DNA of 64,000 nucleotides from Panopea generosa (lineage: Eukaryota; Mollusca; Bivalvia; Adapedonta; Hiatellidae), in NCBI GenBank assembly GCA_029582155.1, contig CM055896.1:31940109-32004108 (forward strand), written 5' to 3'. How positions within the stretch are numbered: position 1 is the stretch's first letter; the number at the start of each line of letters is the position of its first letter. This document shows positions 22,059-35,523 of the stretch, in pieces. The position numbers and the translations under genes were made by a program. Below the pieces are notes generated by a model, which saw only the letters and a list, made by a program, of their open reading frames with translations, did no database searches and had not been told where the DNA came from.

Positions 22059-22286
22059 TATGTTTTCAAATGTTTAATATAACTGTCGAAAACGACTCCG
22101 GTGAACCACCAAAGACGTCATCAGTAACCAGCCGACACACGTGCTACTCTTATTCCGGCATGATCCCACCAAGTAAAACTATAGAAGTGACGTGTGACCA
22201 GCCACTGATGAAAAACCAAGTCAGGGTCAGTTTAGAGGGTACTCGAACAAAACAACTTGTCATATGTGATATCAGGGTTTATGGAG
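22059..22286 (+). CDS. FTP/fucolectin-like domain, second-half exon
   Basis: Acceptor ATTTTAG, donor G|GTAACA, phase 1-1. The product reads VCFQMFNITVENDSGE, RHTCYSYSGMIPPSKTIEVT, CDQPLMKNQVRVSLEG and QLVICDIRVYGG. The F.(I/V).V.N, CY.YSG.(I/V)PP and (L/V)ICD(I/V).VYG signatures are those of the back half of FTP/F-type lectin domains. The F-type lectin HX26RXDX4R sugar motif is not evident, so fucose binding cannot be assumed. Confidence 0.87.
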
Positions 22287-23317
22287 GTAACACATTTTTG
22301 CCAAAGAAGTTCCTATATAAACATAGTAAATACATATCATACATTCACAAAATACAAAAAATAAAATAAAATAACTATGCAGTTCATAACGACAGCAATG
22401 AAACATAGTTTGGAGAAATCATATGACATATATATAAAGAATTATTTAGTCTGTTTACTTATGAAAAGTGGTAATGGAAACACCTTTCGTTTACTCCAAA
22501 TAGAGAAGTTGTTTAAGAATTTTAAAGTTTCTACTATAATTTTATTTTTGTGTCTAGTGCTTTTCTGTATCTATGTCTAAGGTTTGTAGTTTATTAGCTG
22601 TAGTATGTGTATTGTTTGTTCTTTGTGGCTCAACAATAATAGTGTTTATTGTTTAGTAGGTTTACATTGACAAGTCATACTATATATTCTTTGTAATTCA
22701 ATGGTTGACTTTAAATTTAATGTTTCATTACTAAACGTCTCAGTAGCTAGCTTTTCAATAACAATAAACCAGTTATTATAATTATATTAAACCCGTTATG
22801 AATATCATAATTTAACTTTAAAGTAATACATTCTGATAACTTTTCAATCAAGAATTCTGTGACAAATGATGTCGATTATTAAAAAAGCATCAAAATTGCT
22901 CTTAAGTGTAAATGTCTTCTAAAATACAATTAAAAGCACTGTTTACTTTTTATAACCAGCACTTGTTCTACTGGTATGCAGCACAAAATCATAGTCTCTG
23001 TGAATGGAACACTACGTTTTTTAAACTAAATTATATAGAATACAGTACAGGATTAGTCGTACCGCCAAAACTGACATAATTATGTAATGTGGTATGTGTT
23101 GTATAAATAGTGTTGCACCGGACATAACCTTCAGGGTATTTAATGGCATAATCACAGTGTATTCATTTATACGATAGTACAAAGTTTAACCCTTTTAAAA
23201 AAATAAATACACGTGGTCCATGTCGAATGCTGTTTGATATCGTCAGACTTCATAAAATGTCTTTCATTCCAAACTAATTATATTTACTCAATAAGACGTT
23301 AGCTAATTGCTTAATGT
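22287..23317. other. Intron, no gene seen
   Basis: AT-rich intron sequence. The frame at 22377-22580 has no domain pattern and no good splice borders. Confidence 0.5.
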
Positions 23318-23455
23318 AAACCGATCTCGAATCTACTCCCTTGGTAGAACCAGTATTGTGTGTTTCAGAGAGGCCTTTGAGTCAAGCTTTGTTTCAAACC
23401 CACAACCTCTAGTGTGAGCGGCAGACACTTTACCAGCTGCATAATTACTACCTTT
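23318..23455 (-). mobile_element. SINE family C, reverse orientation, diverged
   Basis: Minus-strand reading gives the AGAGGTTGTGGGTTTGAAAC B-box area, AATACTGGTTCTACCAAGGGAG and AGATTCGAGATCGG. It lies in the intron before the second lectin domain. Confidence 0.65.
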
Positions 23456-23971
23456 ACTTAAAATTGCGTTTTAATTATGCTTTCGTATTTATACATTCCG
23501 CATGTTAATTAATCGCATAAATATTTTCCAAGTCCATAGGACACAGCTGGTATTTTTTTATTGTTTATTTTTTTGTTTATTTACTTTAATTCATATTCAT
23601 ATATTAAAACCCCTTTTCGTCTTGACTGTTTATTTCATAATAGGCCATAGCAAGTACCAACTACCAACTATTTATATTTGATATACTTACATATCAAACA
23701 TGCGGTAGTACAGACTTGTACTTATGCAATGTTTGTTGTTTACATTTAAAGTTTATTTTCATTTGAACTGAATATTGACAAAATACATTTCGCTTTCGAA
23801 TGTGTTTTAAAAATATGCAATGTGATATCCACAGCAGTATGTTCAGTTTCTAACGTTTGCTAGTTATTATTTAACTTCAGCATTTTCGCATAATATATTT
23901 TCTAAGTAAAACAGTGATTTAGTCATTTTTCTGTTTTACTTTTATTAGTATTTCCAAATAATGTATTAAAG

Positions 23972-24175
23972 GAAAGAATTTGGCTTTTGGAAAGCAAACA
24001 AGTCAAAGTTCGTACGACGTATCCGATTCCGTATCCGCATTAACGGTAGATGGCGTGATAGGACGTTCTCCTAATGAATGTAGCGCTACAGAGCAACAAA
24101 ACCAACCATGGTGGAGTATTGACCTTGACCATATACTGAGAATACAAGCTGTACGAATTTCAACATATGCAGATG
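23972..24175 (+). CDS. F5/8C-like (fucolectin superfamily) domain, first-half exon
   Basis: Acceptor TTAAAG, donor G|GTATGT, phase 1-1. It reads GKNLAFGKQTSQSSYDVSD, SALTVDGVIGRSP, NECSATEQQNQPWWSIDLD and RIQAVRIST. NLA.GK.TSQSS.......A.DG......(C).......WW.(I/V)DL is the canonical front half of discoidin/F5-8C-type and fucolectin domains. There is no stop. Its partner is 26766-26954. Confidence 0.9.
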
Positions 24176-25899
24176 GTATGTATTACACTTGTGTACATAT
24201 GCCACATAGATGATGCATGCAATTTAAATTTGGGCCTTCACATGTTAATGTTAAATACTAATTATATCAGTGATATAAGTATTTTTATTCTAATCATTTG
24301 ACCTTAATATGATATTTAAATACCATACTTTTAAGTTTCAAAAAGAAGAACACTTTGTAAACGGTGAAAAAAAAAGTTATCTTGCAAACGATAACAGTAC
24401 ATGTATAATCCAGTATTTAAACAGAATCATGGTGAGTTTTAAAACATAAGACCTAGTGTGTCATATAATATATAATTTTACAGCTATTACAAAAGAAAAA
24501 TGCATGAGGGAAATGATTACAGACGGACATTTAAAGTCAAAATATTTCTATATAAATTAAATTAACCATAAAACAAGTCTAAATGTGCCCATAGAAAGTA
24601 AATAATATTAACCTCTTTAATCAATATGTTGTGAACATTTAACTATGCACACTTGTGTATGTGTAAAGTTCATACACTATTTTATATAATCATATACTAG
24701 ATAAAATACAATAAAGACGGTTTGAGCAGTCTATTTGTATCGTTAATATAAATATGATATATATAATTATTAAAGATTGTATTGTCATATTTCAATGAAC
24801 AGAAGAAAATAATTTCAATCGTCGGATACAATAAAACAGACTGAAACAATGAAAATATATTAAATATTTATAAACTCTAAAGTTGGGTCACAAAAACTGC
24901 TACAGCATTACAAGCATCCACCGGCCTTTCTTATCAATAATTAAGTGGTCAATTGAATAATAATAATAATCCATTAATGCATTATTGACACAAATAATTG
25001 TGGCATTGACAACCTTAATACTTTAATTTTCAACAAAAGGATGTGTAGCGGTGGAGTGGATATGGACTTGTAATTAGGTTAATTTAGATCAGCTATTTTT
25101 TTGTGTCTCTGAACGAGTTCCAAAAATGGCGAACTGTAGCATTTACTCATATTCAGTTCCCGAGGAGAGTTATAAATACATTAATCATTTGCGACTGTTT
25201 TGCTAATCGGATGGTATTGAAGGGACTTAGCCCAAATGGTTTTATCGGCGATAAATTAACTTTGATTATTCCCTTTTATATCGTTTATAAAATTGTGATC
25301 GAAGTTCACTTTATATTGAAAGTACCATTGTTATAATTGACATCCTCACAAAGCATATTTATGAGGTTTAAAATCACAAATCTGAACCTATAAATATCAT
25401 TTAAATGACGATGCCATTTTATTTGAAAAGCATTGATATCAAAGTAACAAGTAACTTAATATTATCTATCAATAAATGGAAATGAAATTTGACAAATATT
25501 AAAGATAAATAAAAGGTTTGGTGCACAATGCCGCCCTAGAAACATAATAGCGCAGACACATCAACCCTTTAATCAGAAATAAAGTGCTATTTATTTAAAT
25601 CACAATTATGACGATTATCCATCTATAAGACTAAACATATGTATATACGTTATTTACATTATAATCATTCTGCTTACACAATTTGATTAGCTGTTCAAAA
25701 TCATTATTGAACAACAGAATATACAAACACTGATAATCAGAACGTTGATTTGTGAATTAAAAATAAAGGTGTTTTTTTCAACATGCATTTATGTAAAAAA
25801 ACTTTTTGATGACTAATATCCAAAATCCACATTATGGTGAACAGTTATCCGCTTTTGAGTTAGCTATACCAATGATAAAACAATAGACTAACGGTGAAA
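24176..25899. other. Intron, no gene seen
   Basis: AT-rich intron between the halves of the second lectin domain. The 77-codon frame at 25103-25336 has no domain pattern. Nothing repetitive stands out until 25.9 kb. Confidence 0.5.
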
Positions 25900-26275
25900 T
25901 GTATTTGTAAAGACTTCCTTGGCAACGATACCTGATACAACTATTTTGCGATACATGATACAACAATTTGGCGAAACATGATTTATATATTTTGCGATAC
26001 ATAATACAACAATTTGGCAATACATGGTACAACTATTTGGCGATGCATGATATAACTATTTTGGATACATGATACAACTATTTTGGATACATGATATAAC
26101 TATTTTGCGATACATAATTCAACTAGTTTGCAATACATGATACAACTATTTGGCAAAACATGATACAACTATTTTGCGATACATAATACAACTATTTTGC
26201 AATACATCATACATCTATTTGGCAAAACATGATACAACTATTTTGCGATACATAATACAACTATTTTACAACTAT
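25900..26275. repeat. GATACAACTATTT(T/G)GCGATACAT tandem array
   Basis: Units of about 25 bases, alternating TTTTGCGATACATAATACAACTA and TTTGGCAAAACATGATACAACTA types, repeat some fifteen times with drift. The minus-strand frame at 25832-26032 is a by-product of the array. Confidence 0.9.
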
Positions 26276-26765
26276 TGCGTTCTCTAACGCAATTACAGAG
26301 CAGCAACATGTTGCAACTTATGAGATTGGACTTCTGTACAATCGTTTGAAAATCGAATCACGCAAAACAATTCAATAAAAATACAGAACTATCACAGACA
26401 TATATATGTCGCATAATTTCATGCATATAAAATATAATAATAATAGTATACACTTTACGTTTATAATATAATCAAACAATTGTTACAATTTAAATCTATG
26501 TAAGACTTTTTAACCTAATGTGTAAAAATATACGTTACTGAATAATTATTGTACTACTTCATGAATTAATATGATGAAATTTAAGTCCACGTAACCGTTA
26601 CTAGAGTAAATATTCTAACTATAAATCATAAGAGAAACTTTTGTAAAGTTTAAGTCTTGGTATGTGATAAGAATTCAAATTTTTGCCTGTATTAAAAAAT
26701 AAAATCTCGGATATATAAAATATATTAATGATAAGATAAAATAATATTTTTGTATACTTTTTCAG

Positions 26766-26954
26766 TAGGGTTATGGAACTTCCAATTACAAGCAAGTAAT
26801 GATTCAAGTGACACATGGATAACAGTTCATAATGACGCAGGAATGAATCCCCCAACAAGGAACATCACCTTATTTATACAAGCGCGTTACCTGAGATTGT
26901 ATAGTCCGGAACATAATGTGAAGTTTATTATATGTGAAGTTGAAATATTCGGGG
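26766..26954 (+). CDS. F5/8C-like domain, second-half exon
   Basis: Acceptor TTTTTCAG, donor G|GTATGT, phase 1-1. It encodes VGLWNFQLQASNDSSD, TWITVHNDAGMNPP, ITLFIQARYLRLYSP and FIICEVEIFGG. (A)RYLRLY and ICEVE(I/V)FG are back-half signatures of the F5/8C superfamily. It joins 23972-24175 to make one domain of about 131 residues and leads in phase into the EGF stalk (FG|ECTSGRWGPGC). Confidence 0.9.
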
Positions 26955-27108
26955 GTATGTTGACGTTTATCTAGTATAGTAAACAAAACTAAGCAAATGT
27001 ATTTATGTTGTTATTCGTGTTATAATTGCACCAAATAAAATAATATATATGATGTAATACATATTTGCATATATCTTAACACATATTTTGTAATGGCATT
27101 TATATGAG

Positions 27109-27249
27109 AGTGTACATCTGGTAGATGGGGTCCAGGTTGTGAATTCCTTTGCGGTAGTTGTATCAACTCAGAAGCGTGTAGTGGCCAAACAGGCCATTGT
27201 CCACACGGGTGTCAGGATGGATACGAAGACACTATAACATGTAAAACAG
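27109..27249 (+). CDS. EGF/MEGF-type module 1
   Basis: Acceptor ATATGAG, donor CAG|GTAATA (exon base G), phase 1-1, 47 codons. It reads ECTSGRWGPGCEFLCGSC, ACSGQTGHCPHGCQDGY and TCKT. G.WG..C...C...C....C....G.C..GC..GY....C is the Draper/MEGF10/SREC-type module, with eight cysteines present. It directly follows the second lectin domain, as in a stalked receptor. Confidence 0.88.
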
Positions 27250-28952
27250 GTAATAACAATTGCTTTTACTTGACATAGAGTCATCTTCAAACATACTGCA
27301 ATAACTAGTTTTAAGGTATAAGATCAGTAATGCTCTCGGTAGAAATCGACTTACACCGTGACAAACGTAATCTTCCGCAACGAATTTCCGCCAGCCGGAA
27401 AATCATTCGTGGTAGCTAAATTTAGTTAAATTGTCATGACAATGTGTTTTCTTGCGTACAGTGACGTCACATTGAATTTTCAGGAGCTAAAACAAGTCGT
27501 AATCGGTGGGGTTGTTCAAAATAAAAAGAAAACAGATCAGAATAACGACTATGATATTGACGTTGACCACATCTGTTATGTGGGTAAATTATCGATAGGT
27601 ATTCACGCACCAAAACGGAATGTAATTTTTGTTTTTGTGATTTTGATATTGATCGAAGCTAAACAGTAATGTCATTGTATGCATCACAATTTGTTAGGTT
27701 ACGTTCATTTGAACTAATTGTTGTACAATCGACGTTGGTAGAGAGGTAAGTGCGTTAGATCAATCCAGAGTTACACACTTCCGCTCAATTATTAAACAAA
27801 ATTTAGATTTTCAGAGATTGTTTGCTTAGCACATTTAATTGTGAAAGACATACACATGTCACAAATACAGTACAAACTTTAGACTTAGTAATTCTTAAAC
27901 CTGCATGAATACTGACCCAACCAAATAAACTTTTTTTTGTTGTGGCTACCACTTCTAGTTTTGTATATCATCTGCCTAGTCAAACAATGGATAATAGAAA
28001 CTAAAATAATCATATTTTATGTCATATTTTCTTTAAAAAAGTAACATTATTTTTGGGTGGGTGCGGTAATATTTTAAATCTATTAAACATTCGTTTCAAG
28101 ATATATGGAATATAAACATATTGCAATACGTGTCATTACATACAGCAATATTGTTATAATAATAACAGTTACCTATTAGTAAATACAATATTTAACAAAC
28201 GCATATTATCTGTTTGCTGGTAGTAGATGTGAAAAAACACTATGTCGCCAAATTTGCTGCCTTATATTTTGACATTTATCTTATAGAATGCCATATAAAG
28301 AGAAAACAAGACTGTTAACGTTGTGTATCTTTATGTATTTCTCGCTTTAAGCAATGTGGAAAATATTTACATTCGCCATTAGTGGTTAATTATAAAAGTA
28401 ATGGTGCTAGGACATTTAAAAATATGAAGATTTAAAATAGTTTGTGAACAAAGTAACAATTCAAAAGTGACGGTAGAGTAAGATTTTTTTTAAGATTTAA
28501 AAATACAAAGGAGAACATTTTAAATTTCATTTGTGTTATTCTATTCAGTAATGTTGATGCGATGTAAATATTCTTTTTATATGTCATTTATAGTATATAT
28601 ATGAAATTTTAACTTTTTGTGTTTTGTAGTTATTGATTTTTTGCGATCTCGAGGCTATAGACATTGGACACATTACATTTAAAAAGATTCCATTTCAGAC
28701 GGTAAAATCTTCTAAATTTTCAGAAAAAAACATCCCTTGAAGGATAATTATAACTAGGAAATCAAGGTTGTGATATTGACCATAACAGATCTAAAACCCA
28801 ACATATATAAATATGATATTGGTATTGTCAAACATCTGATTGAATCTATATGTATATATCAATGAACAGCAAGGACCAGTCTGCCTAAGTAATACATTTC
28901 AAACAAAGACGCCACACCTATATTTGAGCATTTTATAATTTTGTATTTACAG
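27250..28952. other. Intron, no gene seen
   Basis: AT-rich sequence. The 77-codon frame at 27436-27669 lacks cysteines or splice borders that fit the locus and is not supported as an exon. Confidence 0.5.
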
Positions 28953-29090
28953 CATGCGGTGACGGAAAATATGGACAAAACTGTAAAGAAGCATGTGGAA
29001 GTTGTAAAGACCATGATCCATGTCAGAAGAATAATGGTTCGTGCTCGAGAGGTTGTGCACTAGGCTGGCGTGGTGGCATGTGTAACGAAA
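28953..29090 (+). CDS. EGF/MEGF-type module 2
   Basis: Acceptor TTTACAG, donor A|GTAAAT, phase 1-1, 46 codons. It reads ACGDGKYGQNCKEACGSCKD, DPCQKNNGSCSRGCALGW and RGGMCNES. All eight expected cysteines are present. Confidence 0.9.
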
Positions 29091-30424
29091 GTAAATGTTT
29101 CATATTTGCCAATACAAGTATAATATTACAAATAAACATGATTAAAAAAAAATAAAAATAAAGTTTTTCTGTCAATAAAACAGTGTAATACAACTTAATG
29201 TAATTTGAAAGTATTCATAGTAGAGTATACATGCATTCCGAGACGTCTTTTTGTCTAGCATAAGTTTATGTTAATAGATTATTATTTGATTACTAACCAT
29301 GTATTTTTACCAATTCGGTTCGTACCCTCACTAACGGAGATTAGACAATGTAGTATACAACTGTAATCATATACACTATGTTTGATAGTATATTTCGTAT
29401 AGCTCTGATATACCGGTATACATGTACTGACTTGGAACTTCAAGTAATAAGTTATATTGTGATTTACTGAATAACAATGCTATTGACATCGTAATGAGCT
29501 GATGAGTGTATCGATGTACAGCTTCAGATTAAACGTATTACCAAATTGAGGGTTCAACTTATGTTGGTTTGTGTTCATATAATTGGTGCAGTAGCAATAC
29601 GTCTCACACCACTGTTACATGTTCCATAGGGCTGCATTATTACGTTTATGTCCAAAACACAGTGAAAAAAAAAAACAAATTCTACAGCATATATATTCAC
29701 TGGTTCGAGATATGCAATTATAATGGAAAATAAGGATACACAAGTTTTTTTTAATCGAATACTTTTTGTAATATCTATCAATTTCAAGTGTAATACTATG
29801 TCACTTATTCGCCCACGAATGCGGTTCGAACCAACAATTCAGGAATGACACAGAATTGCTCAGAAATCTTGTATCAGCATCAAATTTTCAGTGGCGATTT
29901 CTAAATTACTGACCAATAAACACATTATTGGAAAAAATAAATCATTGCAGTACAATAGCCTGATTAAAGAAGAAAAAAATAATGTTTCTACCACCTTCAT
30001 CTGTAGGTCCGGAGTACTCAAGGCGATACTACTGGTGTGAGTCTTATACCATCTATATTTCACCGCTGCAATTTGACGATTACAGCCAAGCTCCGTCTAA
30101 ACATTACAATATGTCAGAAGAGTTTTTAGTAACAGAAGGAACGTGGTTTCGTATTTAGATATATGAATTTGTGTATGAATATTCCGTCGTCCAATACTGT
30201 GTGTACTATATTATATCAAACCTCAAACACATGTATGCTGAAAACAACGTTACAAATAAAAGGTAACTCTCATTTAATGAACATCATATTAAACCTATTA
30301 ACAATAATCAGAACAATTAGATGACTGTACAGTTATTGCGTATACATGTATGCATAACATATTTGTAACTAATATTATGTAGTATATTGAATGCATGACA
30401 ATACCGTTTCATATTATCATATAG
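29091..30424. other. Intron, no gene seen; start of a local duplication at 30.35 kb
   Basis: Minus-strand frames at 29575-29787 and 29860-30063 lack any pattern. The last ~75 bases before the next exon match those before the 35625 exon. Confidence 0.5.
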
Positions 30425-30568
30425 ACAGTATGCCCGGCACGTTTGGTGATAACTGCAGTCAGAATTGTAGCGACCACTGTTACGGAGGGTACGATAACTG
30501 TAATAACGTCAACGGTACTTGCAAACATCTGTGTGAGAAGGGATGGAAGGGAGTGAGGTGTAACCAAG
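30425..30568 (+). CDS. EGF/MEGF-type module 3, first cysteine lost
   Basis: Acceptor ATATAG, donor G|GTAGGT, phase 1-1, 48 codons. It reads SMPGTFGDNCSQNCSDHC, YDNCNNVNGTC, KHLCEKGWKGVRCNQ. The closest relative in the window is 35625, which starts ECVSGTFGDNC. At the first cysteine codon this exon has AGT (Ser) for TGT, leaving an odd cysteine count. Flanking intron sequence on both sides also matches 35625, so the exon and its borders were copied as a unit. Confidence 0.85.
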
Positions 30569-31068
30569 GTAGGTGTATCAAAATCTGATAATATTATACA
30601 TATAGTTAAAGCGTGATGATACGAAAGATACAAATGTTTGTTTCAACATTTCCAAATTGGCTTCACATGTTTTTGCATTATTTACTCACTGACCCCGTAT
30701 TTCTAAAATAATATCTATTTATACATACCAAATAATAAATTATATTGTTTCAACAGTATGTAATTAGTACTTAAATATCAATTATGACTTTATAAACATA
30801 GCGTACATGTAATTACCAATAAAAAGAACATAAAAGTTCACCCACGAATGTTAACCATAGTGTATACTTACCTGAAGCATAGGTTTAAATGTATATGCAT
30901 TCTACGTCCAAAAAAGAATCCTTTATTTAAAATTAATTCTGTAGTTTCAAAACGATGTCCAATGTTCGAACCGCTCGACTTTGATTGATGATCATCAGTA
31001 TTAACTTTTTATTTACAAAACTTTTTTGTAGTCTTTAAGTTTAATGTTTGTTTGATGATTGTTTACAG

Positions 31069-31206
31069 AATGTGCAATCGGAAGTTTTGGAGAGAACTGC
31101 CTTCAGCTTTGTGGTCATTGCTTACATAGTCCATGTGACAGAGTCTCCGGTAACTGTATCGGCGGTTATATGGCTGGGTACAAACATACAGCACGCTGTT
31201 TAGATG
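31069..31206 (+). CDS. EGF/MEGF-type module 4, one cysteine lost
   Basis: Acceptor TTTACAG, donor G|GTAAAT, phase 1-1, 46 codons. It reads ECAIGSFGENCLQLCGHC, SPCDRVSGNCIGGYMAGYK and ARCLD. The usual GC..GY motif is GY.AGY here: TAT stands where TGT is expected. The exon is otherwise intact. Confidence 0.85.
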
Positions 31207-32289
31207 GTAAATTAAATGACAGCAATACTAATATAATTGATGTTATATGTTCCTTCTTGATGGTCTAATAAAAACCACAATAGTCATGGCATTGTGGTAA
31301 TATTAAAAGTATTATGATACTTCTTTTTTTTCCATTGACATTATTTGCGTTAATTAACAGTGAATTAAAAAGTATATCAACATATCAAACAGGACGCTGA
31401 CTGAAGTTTTAGCATGACTATGCTGTTCGTGATAGTGAATGCAAAAATAGCTTCTATCGGATATGTTTTAAGCCGGAACATTATCAAAACAACAGTAACG
31501 ATGTTGACAATGTACTGTCTTTAATTAAGCCTGTTAAAATACTTCACATACATGTACTAGTGAAATGTTCAAAGTGCACATAATGTTTTCTAAACACTCT
31601 GAATGATTAATACAGTCCTGATTACTATATGCTTAACACATGACGGCATACTCACTATGTTCTTTATATTCGTGATTGGGAGTAGAGCCTGTTTTGACTG
31701 TTTTAATAAGCATTGGTTACAAATAGTTCATGTCAAAATATATTTACACTTCTACCTCACTGAACAATTGACATGAAGAACATTTTATAAAACCTCCTTT
31801 ACCCAAACTGTTTTCCCACATTAACACACCGTTTAATGCATCCAAAGTAGAAGGTGTTTGGAAATAGTGCAGGGCAAGTTCTAAGTGTACATTATATGCA
31901 ATTGGAACATGCCCAGTATTGTTGACTTAACTTTCAAAAGATATTGAATTGACTCGATATTTTGGAAAAAAAACTTCAAATATAACAGAAGCGCTTACAA
32001 GCACGTATTGGAAAATGTTAAGTCGATGTTGCATACAGTGGGGTTTTGTTTACTATCTTTATGCACTGTGCTCCTGTCAATTTTCAAGCATTCAAGAACA
32101 TTCTCCAAGAATTCAGGGTCAACTTCGAAACGGGAGAAAGAACCTCTTTTTTGCCAAAATAAACAATATCATTTACTTTGCCGATGCGATGCATACAACT
32201 GATTTATATGTCATCAAATCCTTTATCTTCTACGTATCAAGATATGGTTTCTCATTATATAGGACGATCTTTTTTTAAGCAATTTATCC
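31207..32289. other. Intron, no gene seen
   Basis: The frames at 31949-32278 overlap the start of the pyrimidine-rich tract and show no domain. Confidence 0.5.
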
Positions 32290-32332
32290 TTGTTCTCTGG
32301 TCAACCTTCTCCCCTCCCACACATCGTCGATC

Positions 32333-32363
<31 letters not shown>

Positions 32364-33120
32364 CCATCTATCTGTCTACCGTAATCTCTATGCTTCTTGT
32401 TTTGGTCACACGTCTTTGGCTTTACAATTTCTACTCGTTCTGTCATCGTTCTCCAACATTTCAAACAATCCTACGTGCTCATTAGAGCTTCTCTTTCCAT
32501 CATCATCACCATCTTCGTCTATCTTGTTGTCTGATGTTTCTGAAACTTCCTGGTCATCTATTGTCTTTCTTTGCCATCAGCATATTGTTTGTCTTTTTAA
32601 ACAATGCTCAGTATTGTTTCTCTTTCCGTCATTATCACCAATTTTATCAATCTTGTTGTCGTTTGCTGTTGTTTTGTTTGCAACATGATTATCTGCCCAG
32701 TCTCTATTGACTGCATTTGTTTGCCACCTGCACAATGCTGATATGTTTTACCTCATTTTCACCCTTATTGTCATACTTGTTCTCAGTTTTTATTATTTAT
32801 CTGGCATTTCTTGTTTATCTGTGCAGAACATCCTTTCTCTCTCGTCAACTTTTACCCGACCTTCTTTATCTTTCTTCCTGTCTCTATCTTTTCGTCTTCT
32901 CTTCATCTATATGCATGTTTTCTTTGTCATATCGTGTTTGACTATACACTTTCTAATGATTCTATTCTTGTTCTCACCCATTATCATGTTGGTTTCGAAC
33001 CAATTTATAATAATGATACATTTCCCATCATTTTTAGTCTCTTTGCCTATTTTGTTCTCAGTTTCTGCTTTCTCTATCATTTATGCCTTTGCCATGTTAA
33101 ATACAAGGACACCATGATAG
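32290..33120 (+). repeat. Pyrimidine-rich degenerate tandem tract
   Basis: The + strand is dominated by T and C, starting with a (TC)n run at 32330-32365. A phrase like CTCTTTCC.TCAT.ATCACC...TATC..TCTTGTTGTC recurs near 32490 and 32620, and more weakly near 32750, suggesting a ~130-base unit. Long overlapping frames on both strands here come from the base skew and are not genes. Confidence 0.75.
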
Positions 33121-35054
33121 GATGTCCAATAGGCACACGTCTGTTTATGTTGAAATCCACAATATGTGTACAACATTGTGGCACGTTATTTTCCTTGGCA
33201 TAATCGATCGATAAAGATATTTACGGACCACTCGGTGTCCTTTCATTGGATATACTGAATACTTAGGATATGTTACACGCTTGCTAATGGAAACATTTGT
33301 GAAATACACATGCAGGATGTTGGTCTCTTTATGTTCATAACTTCCTGCTCATAGATGGTTTCTATCAATTCGTCTGTGTGGGATAAGCCAGAAACATACT
33401 CTTCTACATAAATGAATTTTCTCATCCGGCTTCTCTACCGGTGTAACAGCCATTGATTGCTACCTTGTAAAAGTTGATGGAAATAAATATTAATACATGT
33501 TTCGACCTGTATTATACTTTTCTGTACTTTCTCCCTAAAAGCAAAACTCCGTGATACTGAAAACCTCAAATTTTAGTTTCTGGTAAATTTCTTTACATTT
33601 TCTGACAATGCAAAAAACAATGTAGAACTAAGTTCCAATGTCACGTTTTTGTGGAACCAGAACCGTAATGCTTTAATTTTGTATATATTAGAGACATTAA
33701 GCGGTTGTATTATAACGGAAATTATTATTCGTTTATTCCATATATTTAATAAAACTTCCGAACTTAAAGTCAATATAGTTAATGTTAATTTAATTATATG
33801 TATTATTTGTAAACTACAAAAGCGACCATCAATAACTTGTTTCAAGCAATCATATTTGGTCCCATTTTGTATTAAAAAAAACTCTCAAACTAGCAGTATA
33901 AAACGACATATTAGCAAAATGTTAAACATTTATTAAACTACTTCTATGCTGTTAGCTGAGCATTTCCTACTGTTGTTATCATAAATAGGGCACTTTGGGG
34001 ACGTTAATACATATCGTTTTGATTATAACATATTGCACAAATTACTTGGCTCCAATATATGACTTGAAATATTATAACATTTTCAGTTTTCTGGGAATCT
34101 TTCTCAATCAAATAAAAAACAAATGTACTTGTTGTTATACTAACCTTTCAGTTACTTTTCTGAAAATCAGACAGTTTCATCACACACAGGATAAACTTTG
34201 CTGTAAATGAATTGAAGAAAATACTTATAAACATGTTCTTGTACTAAATATGTACATGTACCTACTGTTACTTTGAATAATAAACATTTAAGAACATAAT
34301 AATACGAGAATGATATACGCATGGCTATATCATTTAGTACAATCAGTTACCAGTCTGAAACTGTACATTTCCTTCTGTATTATATATCTTATCGCGTCAT
34401 TCATGATTGCAAAAAACACTCGAAAACCTGTACTGTTGCTTCCCATGTGTACTTGCTGTTACTCAATTAATCAGTTTTGAGGGGTAACAGAGGGGACGGT
34501 AACAGAATGGTTACAATTATAATTTTGACCATGATATTGCATTTTGGCATCAAGGAATGATATGGAGATTATGTTCCTTGTTCATTTTCAACAATATTGA
34601 TTGCTGGACAATGACATCAATAAACTTGATGATAGAAATAACATGGTAACAGAATAGATATTTGTCAAAGGTAATCCAGCAGAAAAACTTACCATCATTT
34701 CTTCCATCAGTTCATCCGCGGCATAGCAAATAAACGAAGAAATTAACGGTTTATGGCACTTTTATTGAAGATCTTCAGTTTGGCAATTCATATATATCCT
34801 TCGTTTTACATAATGACAATAGATAAATAATTATTCAGATAAATCTTCTTTTGAACAGAACATGAGCTCTAGTGTTACCTTGTATATTTTCCATATTGAT
34901 CACTTTACTCAACTAAACATCAACTTAGAAGAAGAAAATATGGAATTATAGAGACAATTTCATGTGTTAGCTTTCATTCTAGTTATTAGATTATTATTTG
35001 ATTACTTAACGTGTAACTTGACCATAACTAATGAACATCGGCAACTTTCAAAGA
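33121..35054. other. Intron, no gene seen
   Basis: AT-rich sequence with chance frames at 33573-33936 and 33995-34210. No cysteine pattern, transposase motif or repeat was recognised. Confidence 0.5.
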
Positions 35055-35523
35055 TTGTAGCTAGGCGCACTCGCCGTAGTCTGGTCTGTACATTTATTTC
35101 TTGGTTATTCACAAATAATTATCTCCATATATAGATCTAGCATTGTGAATGAGCATCTAAAAAGATACCAAAAATCGTAAATTCCGTTGTTGTGAATTTA
35201 ATTATCTCCCTTTATGAAATTAAATCTATATGAATTCATTGTATCTATATGATCCAACGGGTTTATAAAACTGTCCTTTATATAGCATGTGAGTAGTGAT
35301 GAATCCTTAACTGGATCCTACTCATATAAAGCTATCACTTCATGTATGTAAATTTGTCCACCCTGTCCAGATGTGTTGCATGTAATTCCATAGTATATAT
35401 GTCATGGTCGACACCAAATTTATTGGTTTGGCAGAGGCCTTGATATTGTATCTATGGTTTGCATTGTAGCTAGGTGCACTCGTCGTAGTCTGGTCTGTAT
35501 TGGTTATTCACAAATAATTATCT

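Noticed and set aside
32290-33203. Frames of 130-136 codons rich in Leu, Ser and Phe that look like membrane proteins
   Set aside because: Pyrimidine skew makes any frame Leu/Ser/Phe-rich; there are no splice borders or conserved motifs and several frames overlap.
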